Source of the DNA: a virus | DNA: 23,834 nt | Virus record (IMG/VR): IMGVR_UViG_3300042691_039494 | Location: 1 to 23,834 of that record | Direction: 5' to 3' (one strand) | Part shown: positions 7,551 through 13,610 of the stretch, one piece after another | Numbering within the stretch: the first letter of the stretch is position 1 | Layout of the letters: every line of letters starts with the position of its first letter | Position numbers and translations under genes: made by a program | The notes under the pieces: model-generated | What the model was told of the DNA's origin: nothing | The model's database searches: none | The model's input: the letters and a program-made list of their open reading frames with translations, nothing else

Positions 7551-7580
7551 AAAAAGGTGTTCGATAGAACACCTTTTTAA
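7551..7580 (-). terminator. Intrinsic terminator
   Basis: AAAAAGGTGTTC (7551-7562) and GAACACCTTTTT (7567-7578) form a 12-bp stem with loop GATA, a few bases after the stop of the T9SS-domain gene. It is symmetric but acts usefully on the minus strand. Confidence 0.93.
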
Positions 7581-7581
7581 A

Positions 7582-8808
7582 TTATTTAATGATTTTATAC
7601 GTTTCAGTATTTCCATTGGTTTTTATAACTGCGTTATACATTCCAGGACTCAGATTTTTTGTATTAATTTCAAATTTATTAGTAATACCGAATTGGAATG
7701 AGTTTGATAAAACTTCTTTACCTATACTATCATAAATTTTTAATTCACAAGGTCCGAAATAATCCCCAAGATTTTGAATTTTTATAAAATCATTAAATGG
7801 GTTCGGATGTAGAATAATTTTATTAATATAATCTTTAACCTGTACTACTGAGATATTAGAATAATGATGATTATCAAGTTCAACCATCTTTAACCTGTAG
7901 TAGGTGTATCCATTATAAATAGGTGATTCGTCAACAAATTGGTAATCATATGTTCCGATTTCGGTGGGATAAACAACACCTATTGAATCAAAATTATATG
8001 CGTCAGTTGATTTCTCAATAATAAAATATTCACCAGGTAAGGTAGTATTTGCTCTCCAACTAACTATTACGTCTTTATTATTTTTATCGTATTCAGTTCC
8101 AAAATAGATGAGTTGGATTGGGAAAATGGTACAATCATAAATTTCTTCAAGTAGTACGTTATCTATCCACCACTCTTCACCTGCTGAATTTACACGACAA
8201 AGTATATCAACAGCGATTTGAGTTGGTCCAGGAGGAATTGTTAACTGTATTACAGAAAATCCATCACCAGTTGCAGTTCTATTACCTCCAGCGACTGGTG
8301 TGTAAAAAGTGGCAACCCCATTTGCGGTTTTACTTGCAACACCTAAAGTATTATAATCCCAAGTTGCATTACCAAAACCACGAATACGCATTTCACCAAA
8401 ATATGTTATTCCACCATCTGTACTTAGTTGAACTTCCACAAAATCTGTATTATCAACACCTCGTGTTGTTGCAGTGGGTCCTGAAAATACATAAGACGCT
8501 AATCTAAAAGAGAATCTATGGGTTGAAGTTGGGTTGAGTCCGTTAATGTTTGGCATAACATACCAATCTTGTTCTAAACCCGAAGTACCGTTACCTGCGC
8601 CATAGATTACAGCACTAAGATTTGGTGATACTGAAGCGTTATTAAAAAAACCAGTATTAGTGGTTGTGGTATTTGGAGGGGTTCTCCACCAATCACCACT
8701 CCAATTAAAAGTTTCCATATTATCAAAAGCGATAGTATCAATACAAGTTTGAGACTTTCCAAAGAAACTTGTTAAACATAAAAGTAATAAAAGGATTGTT
8801 TTTTTCAT
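7582..8808 (-). CDS. Secreted beta-rich protein with type IX secretion (type A) sorting domain
   Basis: A 408-residue exported protein. Residues 1-19 (MKKTILLLLLCLTSFFGKS) are a signal peptide ending at a typical Bacteroidota site. About 20-225 is a beta-sandwich-like region (YVMPNINGL, FVEVQLSTDGG, WWIDNVLLEE), reminiscent of adhesin or MAM-like modules found in T9SS cargo. About 230-325 looks like a fibronectin-type strand set (VIVSWRANTT, YYRLKMVELD). The last 80 residues match the T9SS type A C-terminal domain: ILHPNPFNDFIKI, ELKIYDSIGKEVLS, LSPGMYNAVIKTNG and the basic end YKIIK. The host T9SS would move it to the cell surface. Phages seldom carry such genes, so it may block superinfection or alter adhesion, or may have been picked up from a host. 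A TATTTATT motif precedes it. Confidence 0.88.
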   Translation of the reverse strand: MKKTILLLLLCLTSFFGKSQTCIDTIAFDNMETFNWSGDWWRTPPNTTTTNTGFFNNASVSPNLSAVIYGAGNGTSGLEQDWYVMPNINGLNPTSTHRFSFRLASYVFSGPTATTRGVDNTDFVEVQLSTDGGITYFGEMRIRGFGNATWDYNTLGVASKTANGVATFYTPVAGGNRTATGDGFSVIQLTIPPGPTQIAVDILCRVNSAGEEWWIDNVLLEEIYDCTIFPIQLIYFGTEYDKNNKDVIVSWRANTTLPGEYFIIEKSTDAYNFDSIGVVYPTEIGTYDYQFVDESPIYNGYTYYRLKMVELDNHHYSNISVVQVKDYINKIILHPNPFNDFIKIQNLGDYFGPCELKIYDSIGKEVLSNSFQFGITNKFEINTKNLSPGMYNAVIKTNGNTETYKIIK

Positions 8809-8819
8809 AAGTTAGTTTT

Positions 8820-9245
8820 TTAATAAATATTAGTAACTTCCACTTCAAAAATTAACTTTTGTCCTGCTAGTGGGTGGTTGGCATCAATAGTTACAGTTTC
8901 CTCATCAACTTCCCATACTTTTACAATTATAGGACCTCTTGATGAGTTACCTTGTAGGGTTTCACCTACTTGTACATTTTCGGGGAATTGATTTTTATTA
9001 ACTTTAGTTCTAAGTTCAGGGTTATATTCACCATAAGCGTGTTCTGGATCAATTTCAATTACTTTTGATTCTCCAGTACTCATTTCAAGTAATCCGTTCT
9101 CAAATCCTGAAATTAGTTGACCTTCACCTAATTTAGCTTCTAATGGTTCTCTTCCTTCGGTAAGAGATGTGTCGAAAATTGTACCATCTACCAATTTTCC
9201 TGTGTAATTGACTGTAACGGTGTCACCAAGTTTAACTTTTCTCAT
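8820..9245 (-). CDS. FKBP-type peptidyl-prolyl isomerase, SlyD/FkpB-like
   Basis: A 141-residue cytoplasmic prolyl isomerase and chaperone. The split FKBP domain is visible: VKLGDTVTVNYTGKLVDGTIFDTS, then GEGQLISGFENGLLEMSTGESKVIEIDPEHAYG, then the inserted-in-flap (chaperone) segment at about 75-120, and the closing GQKLIFEVEVTNIY. PEHAYGE and DANHPLAGQ are hallmarks of the SlyD/FkpB branch. The length is typical of FkpB, and it lacks the His-rich tail of SlyD. There is no signal peptide or tag. It may help fold phage structural proteins together with the DnaK at 18852-20711. No clear promoter was found in the 38 nt upstream, so it may share a transcript with the gene at 9284-9559. Confidence 0.93.
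   Translation of the reverse strand: MRKVKLGDTVTVNYTGKLVDGTIFDTSLTEGREPLEAKLGEGQLISGFENGLLEMSTGESKVIEIDPEHAYGEYNPELRTKVNKNQFPENVQVGETLQGNSSRGPIIVKVWEVDEETVTIDANHPLAGQKLIFEVEVTNIY
8822..8829 (-). promoter_or_regulatory. TATTTATT motif, putative phage promoter
   Basis: Minus-strand TATTTATT starts at the stop codon of the FKBP gene, 13 nt before the start at 8808. Confidence 0.45.
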
Positions 9246-9283
9246 TTTTAATAATTTTTAAGTTTAATAATAATTTGTTTTTT

Positions 9284-9559
9284 TTAGTTAGTCAAATCAA
9301 AAGATGTTTGTAACATAAAACTTTCATTTCTGAATCCAAAACTAGACCAAGCATCTTCGAACATATAAAAAATACCACTAGATCCAACTTCTTCAAATAA
9401 ATTCAAGTCCCCGACATATATTTTACAACTGATAATATACATTTTTTTATTTGTACTGAAAATTATGTTTTCAACATCGACATAACTACCATTACCATAA
9501 AGGATTTCCAAATCTTTTTTGAATAATTTATTTATATAAATGATAAACCCTTTCTTCAT
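9284..9559 (-). CDS. Unknown 91-residue protein
   Basis: The protein starts MKKGFIIYINKLFKKDLEIL and continues with strand-rich sequence (MYIISCKIYVGDLNLFEEVG, GIFYMFEDAWSSFGF). No signal peptide, tag or known motif is seen. It lies upstream of the FKBP gene on the same strand (38 nt gap). A degenerate ATTTATA sequence on the minus strand is close to its start but does not match the promoter motif fully. It is probably a real phage gene because the flanking region offers no better frame. Confidence 0.6.
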   Translation of the reverse strand: MKKGFIIYINKLFKKDLEILYGNGSYVDVENIIFSTNKKMYIISCKIYVGDLNLFEEVGSSGIFYMFEDAWSSFGFRNESFMLQTSFDLTN

Positions 9560-9594
9560 GTGAAAAAAATATATAAATTTGTTGATAACATCAA

Positions 9595-9602
9595 TATTTA
9601 TA
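9595..9602 (+). promoter_or_regulatory. TATTTATA motif very close to the start
   Basis: TATTTATA ends only 3 nt before the ATG at 9606. If it is a -10-like element, the transcript would start at or inside the start codon (leaderless) or a later start would be used. Confidence 0.35.
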
Positions 9603-9605
9603 AAT

Positions 9606-9908
9606 ATGAAACGAATAATAATAACCGAATCACAAAAAGACGAGATTCTAAAAAAATACAGTGAAGCTGACGATAAACTTATGATTTATCTAAGAAGAAA
9701 TTTTCCTGCCGTTGAACATCCTGAACATATACAAGATATAATGGGTAAATATAGAATAATGATTAGTGATAAGTCTTATCCCGTTATTAATAACTTTGGT
9801 TATATAGTTAAAAAAATAGACAGTTATATCATACATGAATTTCCGGATTTGGATGACAAAAAAAGAAGACAAACGATAAAAAAATACGTAAAACATTTTG
9901 AGTATTAA
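9606..9908 (+). CDS. Tagged small protein of unknown function
   Basis: A 100-residue protein beginning MKRIIITESQKDEILKKY, a tag version with I-T-E. ATG 9606 was preferred to TTG 9579 because it gives the tag directly. The body is rich in Lys, Asp, Tyr and Ile (YLRRNFPAVEHPEHIQDIMG, YIIHEFPDLDDKKRRQTIKK) and predicted helical, with no membrane segment. No family is recognised. Confidence 0.7.
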   Translation: MKRIIITESQKDEILKKYSEADDKLMIYLRRNFPAVEHPEHIQDIMGKYRIMISDKSYPVINNFGYIVKKIDSYIIHEFPDLDDKKRRQTIKKYVKHFEY

Positions 9909-9927
9909 AATTTAAATCCTATTTTTG
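9898..9927 (+). promoter_or_regulatory. Bacteroidota-type promoter TTG-N19-TATTTTTG
   Basis: TTG at 9898-9900 and TATTTTTG at 9920-9927 are separated by 19 nt, matching the known Bacteroidota sigma consensus TTG-N19/21-TAnnTTTG. The next ATG is at 9969, 41 nt on. Confidence 0.65.
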
Positions 9928-9968
9928 TGTCACAATCATTAGTTCACAACATAAATCTTATACCAACT

Positions 9969-10220
9969 ATGAAAAGAGATTCTTTGGATCAGTACACTTG
10001 GCTTATGAAAGTTCTTGATTCTTGCGAAAATACGGCTCAGATTGAAACTTCTGAGAGACTTTTTGAGTTGTATATGAAAAAGTGGAAAAATGACATAAGT
10101 GAAAAGAATGTAATCCTCCTTTCAAACAACTTTGAAAAAGAAAAGAAGGGACAACTTTCAAAAGTAACAAGAAAGAATAAGTCATTTTTCTCAAAAATGT
10201 CACAATTTTTCTTATTCTAA
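9969..10220 (+). CDS. Small basic protein of unknown function
   Basis: An 83-residue protein starting MKRDSLDQYTWLMKVLDSCE. It has a helical first half (ERLFELYMKKWKND) and a strongly basic C-terminus (EKKGQLSKVTRKNKSFFSKM). No known domain. A GTG at 9927 could extend the frame, but it lies on the promoter -7 element, so ATG 9969 is the better start. The next gene follows after 9 nt, so both are probably transcribed from the host-type promoter. Confidence 0.65.
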   Translation: MKRDSLDQYTWLMKVLDSCENTAQIETSERLFELYMKKWKNDISEKNVILLSNNFEKEKKGQLSKVTRKNKSFFSKMSQFFLF

Positions 10221-10229
10221 TACAAATAT

Positions 10230-10787
10230 ATGAGTTACAATTATACTTGGTATGGTAGATTATGTTCATACCTATTTAGAGACTTACCCAACTTTTTAAA
10301 AAACATTTGGAAGTTCAGAAAAGCCTTATGGAGTCATCATTGGTGGGATTCTTATGGTACTTTATTCTTTATTGAGATTGGTGTTGAAGATATATCCAAA
10401 AATCTTGAAACCAAAGGGAATGAAGTTGAACATAGTAGACTCAAGAAAGTTGAAAAAATGAGTAGGGTTGTTGAAATCCTTAAAAATATCCGTGATTATA
10501 GATACCATGATATTGTTGAGATTGAATTGGGTCGCAAATATGATACAGAAAATATAAAATTTATTCCGTTTGAAGGGAACTCAGAGTTACATGAATTGGT
10601 TGATTATAATAATGAAGAACAAAAAGAGTTCAACAGAAAATTTTTCAAAAGGGTAACTGAATTGGAAGAACAAGAATGGGTTGAACTTTGGACGATAATG
10701 AAAGGACAAGATTATACAACCTTTGATAAGGAAAAAGATTTTGATGAACAATTTGACGGATCTGGTTTAAGAGGTTGGTGGGATTAA
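10230..10787 (+). CDS. Conserved phage hypothetical protein
   Basis: A 185-residue protein. The aromatic N-terminal region (WYGRLCSYLFRDLPNFLKNIWKFRKALWSHHWWDSYG) is followed by a charged helical region (GNEVEHSRLKKVEKMSRVVEILKNI) and an acidic end (FDKEKDFDEQFDGSGLRGWWD). From memory the RKALW..WWD / GNEV...RLKKVxKMxRxxEILKN pattern recurs in uncharacterised proteins of large marine and T4-like phages. I cannot confirm this here. There is no transmembrane segment of full length, and no tag. It lies 9 nt after the preceding gene and shares its host-type promoter. Confidence 0.7.
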   Translation: MSYNYTWYGRLCSYLFRDLPNFLKNIWKFRKALWSHHWWDSYGTLFFIEIGVEDISKNLETKGNEVEHSRLKKVEKMSRVVEILKNIRDYRYHDIVEIELGRKYDTENIKFIPFEGNSELHELVDYNNEEQKEFNRKFFKRVTELEEQEWVELWTIMKGQDYTTFDKEKDFDEQFDGSGLRGWWD

Positions 10788-10817
10788 AATTTTTTTAAAA
10801 AAAGTGATAGTATTTTT

Positions 10818-10846
10818 TTGATTTAATTAAAAAGTCTATATTTTTG
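10818..10846 (+). promoter_or_regulatory. Bacteroidota-type promoter TTG-N18-TATTTTTG
   Basis: TTG at 10818-10820 and TATTTTTG at 10839-10846 (18-nt spacer) precede the start at 10889 by 42 nt. Same architecture and leader length as the promoter at 9898-9927. Confidence 0.65.
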
Positions 10847-10888
10847 TAATTGTAATAAGAATTCATCACAACTTAAAAACACAATATT

Positions 10889-11368
10889 ATGAGAAATCTA
10901 TCAATTTTAATGTTCGTTTTATTTGCGATAAATCTTCACTCACAAAGTCAAGAGGTAATAGATTCACTATTACTTGATTCAATTTTATTCTATGACCCAT
11001 CAATGTATGAAAATAAAATTGACTTGGTTGAAAATCGAAAGGATACCTTAACATCATATTTTATGAATAAAAATGTACAATATGAGATATACCAAGTTGA
11101 TAACTCTAAAAATATTATCGTCTTTGATGAATTAGAAAATTTATTAATCATCGAAAATGAAAAATCACTTAAACCTAATTTTTTATTTCTAGAGTTTGTC
11201 GGCGAATTGGGTAATAAAAACTCAGTGGAAAAATACTATCTAACAAAAAATAGTGACGTTGTTACATTGTTCTATAAAATAAAAGAAAACAAATTAAATC
11301 TTTCTGGTGTTAACATAGAAATGATGGATAATTCATATATTCAATATTGTTATTACAATAGAAAATAA
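10889..11368 (+). CDS. Small secreted protein of unknown function
   Basis: A 159-residue protein with a Bacteroidota-style signal peptide, MRNLSILMFVLFAINLHSQS, probably cleaved near residue 19. The mature part is acidic and Asn/Leu-rich (VIDSLLLDSILFYDPSMYEN, NIIVFDELENLLIIENEKSL) with alternating strands. No family is recognised. It stands alone between a host-type promoter and a terminator. The export signal and promoter type suggest production early in infection and action in the envelope, an inference. Confidence 0.7.
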   Translation: MRNLSILMFVLFAINLHSQSQEVIDSLLLDSILFYDPSMYENKIDLVENRKDTLTSYFMNKNVQYEIYQVDNSKNIIVFDELENLLIIENEKSLKPNFLFLEFVGELGNKNSVEKYYLTKNSDVVTLFYKIKENKLNLSGVNIEMMDNSYIQYCYYNRK

Positions 11369-11374
11369 TAATAA

Positions 11375-11405
11375 AAAAAACCTCTTATAAAAAGAGGTTT
11401 TTTTT
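11375..11405. terminator. Bidirectional intrinsic terminator
   Basis: AAAAAACCTCTT (11375-11386) pairs with AAGAGGTTTTTT (11392-11403), loop ATAAA. It separates the convergent genes at 10889 and 11407. Confidence 0.93.
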
Positions 11406-11406
11406 A

Positions 11407-11892
11407 TTATAAAGAAATATCTAATTTAGAACCATCAGGTAATTCCACCATAGCGTTCCTCAATTTTGAATTTCCACAATCCTCAATTCTTTGATCACAA
11501 GTATTCAAAAAACCATTTTTAATAACTGGCAGACCATTAATTTTGAATTCTTTCATTACTTGAAAAACGGGTCTTTTTTGTTCAGTGGATGCTGAGACAC
11601 CCTGTGTACCAGGACGTTCTTGACCTTGTCGAACCACACTAGTGTCATCGAGATAAATTGCTTTTAGATAACCAACATGTTTATTTTGAATTAAGTTGTT
11701 ATATAAATTTTGTGCCTCAAGAAGAGTCATTCTTGGTCCTTTAAAAAGATTTTTATAATTTGTTGCAGTTGCAGGTATTTTAATTACATCTGTATTTGGG
11801 TTGGATGGAAAGGAATCAGTTGTTTGTTCACTGATAACTCTTTTCACTAATTTAACTAAGTCACTCTCAGTTAACCTTATAATTCTTTTCAT
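11407..11892 (-). CDS. Tagged small protein of unknown function
   Basis: A 161-residue protein with the best copy of the tag: MKRIIRLTESDLVKLVKR then VISE|Q. The tag is nearly identical to that at 4473, although the rest differs. After a Thr/Ser/Pro-rich linker (about 24-45), the body contains FKGPRMTLLEAQNLYNNLIQ, a Gln/Arg/Ser-rich turn, then VFQVMKEFKINGLPVIKNGF and two Cys (CDQRIEDC), ending in a strand (MVELPDGSKLDISL). No known domain. It may be a packaged protein, as inferred for the other tagged genes. Confidence 0.75.
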   Translation of the reverse strand: MKRIIRLTESDLVKLVKRVISEQTTDSFPSNPNTDVIKIPATATNYKNLFKGPRMTLLEAQNLYNNLIQNKHVGYLKAIYLDDTSVVRQGQERPGTQGVSASTEQKRPVFQVMKEFKINGLPVIKNGFLNTCDQRIEDCGNSKLRNAMVELPDGSKLDISL

Positions 11893-11929
11893 ATTTGTTA
11901 AATTTTTGATTTTATCTGTTTTATTTTAC

Positions 11930-11937
11930 AATAAATA
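11930..11937 (-). promoter_or_regulatory. TATTTATT motif, putative phage promoter
   Basis: Minus-strand TATTTATT, 37 nt before the start at 11892. Confidence 0.4.
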
Positions 11938-11977
11938 TATCTATCTTATAAAAAATTAGTAAAAACATAGTTAATTA

Positions 11978-12697
11978 ATGAAAATAACATTTATATCCGA
12001 TACTCATAGTAAACATAAACAAGTTGAAAAGGACTTACCAGGAGGTAACCTATTGATTCATGCCGGTGATATGTCTTCAATGGGTTACAAACAAGAAATA
12101 CAAAACTTCTGTCAATGGTTTGATGGGTTGGATTATGATTTCAAAGTATTCATTGCTGGTAATCATGATTGGGGTTTCATAGATAGAGAACCATTCTTTG
12201 TTCATGGGAGTGTTCTAATTCCCAAATCTACCGAAGAAATATTAAATACCTATAAGAACTTTGAATACCTAAGAGATAGTTCAGTAGAAGTACAAATTGG
12301 TGATGAAAAACCTGTGAAAGTATATGGCAGTCCTTGGCAACCAGAATTTTATGATTGGGCATTTAACTTACCAAGAAAAGGCGAGGAACTAAAACGTAGA
12401 TGGAATAATATTCCGACTGATACTGACATCCTTATCACTCACGGACCTGCTTATGGTTATGTTGATCAAGTTATTGGTAGAACTGAACATCTAGGTTGTG
12501 AACTATTGGCTGACAGAATCAAAGAAATCAAACCAAAGATTCACGTTTGTGGTCACATTCATACTGGTTATGGTTATACTTTTGATGGTGATACTCATTA
12601 TATTAATGCTAGTGTTCTTAATGAACAATATGCTTATGCGAATAAACCATTAATTGTGGATTGGAATCAAGAAACCAATGAACTTGTATTCTTATAA
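11978..12697 (+). CDS. Calcineurin-like metallophosphoesterase
   Basis: A 239-residue cytoplasmic enzyme of the metallophosphoesterase superfamily, with the full set of metal-binding motifs: FISDTHSKH (about 5-13), HAGDMS (about 29), AGNHDWG (about 61), ITHGPAYGY (about 151) and CGHIHTGYG (about 188). The order and size fit the MPPED/UPF0046-like branch, which hydrolyses phosphodiesters such as cyclic nucleotides. The substrate here is unknown. There is no tag or signal peptide. No TATTTATA or TAnnTTTG element was found in the short upstream region. A strong terminator follows. Confidence 0.92.
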   Translation: MKITFISDTHSKHKQVEKDLPGGNLLIHAGDMSSMGYKQEIQNFCQWFDGLDYDFKVFIAGNHDWGFIDREPFFVHGSVLIPKSTEEILNTYKNFEYLRDSSVEVQIGDEKPVKVYGSPWQPEFYDWAFNLPRKGEELKRRWNNIPTDTDILITHGPAYGYVDQVIGRTEHLGCELLADRIKEIKPKIHVCGHIHTGYGYTFDGDTHYINASVLNEQYAYANKPLIVDWNQETNELVFL

Positions 12698-12700
12698 TAA

Positions 12701-12730
12701 AAAACCCCTCTTTATCGGAGGGGTTTTATT
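12701..12730. terminator. Bidirectional intrinsic terminator
   Basis: AAAACCCCTC (12701-12710) and GAGGGGTTTT (12718-12727) with a 7-nt loop, between convergent genes. The arms are identical to those of the terminator at 6661-6690. Confidence 0.95.
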
Positions 12731-12731
12731 T

Positions 12732-13535
12732 TTAAACTAACAATAGTTTTTCAAATCTTTTAAATTCGTGTTTTCTGTGATCTAAACCATTATAACCACC
12801 ATTTACTCTTTTACTTACTTTTGTTACAACTTCTTCAGACGCACCTTCATCACATACATTCCAAAGGCTTGTGTTGTTAAAGAAGAACGCCGCAGAACCT
12901 AGAGGATATTTTGTAGCAACCAAATCAGGGTTTGCGACACAATCTTCGCCAATAAAACCAGAGAAAACTTGATAGTTTTGTTTTCCTGTTAATTGGATAT
13001 AACCGCGACCACGGAATTTCCATCCTTCTTTGGTTGTTTCATCGCCATTACCCAATCTACTACCATAAACACGAGAAGCTATCTTCTCAGGTTGGTGAGC
13101 GTATGACTCGGCTAGTGTACCCGGAAAATACTTAGGAAAAATTCTTAACAATCCATCTTTAGAATAATTAAGGTTTTCAGAAACAGCTTTGAAATTACCT
13201 GATTCAGTTGAACATTGTGCCAAAAAGTGACATAATCTCAAATTGGTGATAATTCCAAATTTATCAGCAATCATTGCGATTTCAGAAATTACCACATCAG
13301 GTATTTGACCTTTTAGTTTTTCTAATTTTAATGTCTCTTTTTCGACTTTTGGAAGAGATACTCCCATTTTTTCGAGTGTCGCAGGACCTGCAATACCATC
13401 GGCAACTAAACCATTTTTAGTTTGCCATTCTTTAAGTGCTTTGTCAGTACCAGGACCGAATGCACCATCGGCAGTAATGCCTAATTTTGTTTGGAGTTGT
13501 TTAACTAATTCTCCTTGTGAACCGATTTTTAACAT
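12732..13535 (-). CDS. Endolysin: PG_binding_1 + GH19 chitinase-type lysozyme
   Basis: A 267-residue protein. Residues 1-58 form a PG_binding_1 domain (VKQLQTKLGITADGAFGPGT, QTKNGLVADGIAGPATLEKM). Residues about 75-267 form a GH19 domain, with FLAQCSTESGNF holding the likely catalytic E111, FRGRGYIQLTGKQNY, and GSAAFFFNNTSLWNVCD. This layout is a standard phage endolysin that degrades the glycan strands at lysis. It has no signal peptide and no tag, unlike the other GH19-like protein at 6688-7518, which suggests separate jobs: lysis here and entry there. Its TATTTATA motif lies back-to-back with that of the histidine kinase gene. Confidence 0.93.
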   Translation of the reverse strand: MLKIGSQGELVKQLQTKLGITADGAFGPGTDKALKEWQTKNGLVADGIAGPATLEKMGVSLPKVEKETLKLEKLKGQIPDVVISEIAMIADKFGIITNLRLCHFLAQCSTESGNFKAVSENLNYSKDGLLRIFPKYFPGTLAESYAHQPEKIASRVYGSRLGNGDETTKEGWKFRGRGYIQLTGKQNYQVFSGFIGEDCVANPDLVATKYPLGSAAFFFNNTSLWNVCDEGASEEVVTKVSKRVNGGYNGLDHRKHEFKRFEKLLLV

Positions 13536-13552
13536 AGTTTTATAGTTTTTTT

Positions 13553-13560
13553 TATAAATA
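13553..13560 (-). promoter_or_regulatory. TATTTATA motif, putative phage promoter (divergent pair)
   Basis: Minus-strand TATTTATA, 17 nt before the endolysin start. It forms an inverted pair with the plus-strand copy at 13583-13590. ACTAA (about 13568) and TTAGT (about 13579) between them add a small inner inverted repeat. Confidence 0.5.
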
Positions 13561-13582
13561 CCAATTAACTAATTTAAGTTAG

Positions 13583-13590
13583 TATTTATA
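13583..13590 (+). promoter_or_regulatory. TATTTATA motif, putative phage promoter (divergent pair)
   Basis: TATTTATA, 20 nt before the histidine kinase start at 13611. Confidence 0.5.
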
Positions 13591-13610
13591 TAGAAAAAAA
13601 GTTATCAAGT

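Noticed and set aside
8118-8507. 129-codon open frame on the plus strand
   Set aside because: It is antisense to the T9SS-domain gene and has low-complexity His/Leu/Gln/Tyr content typical of a mirror frame.
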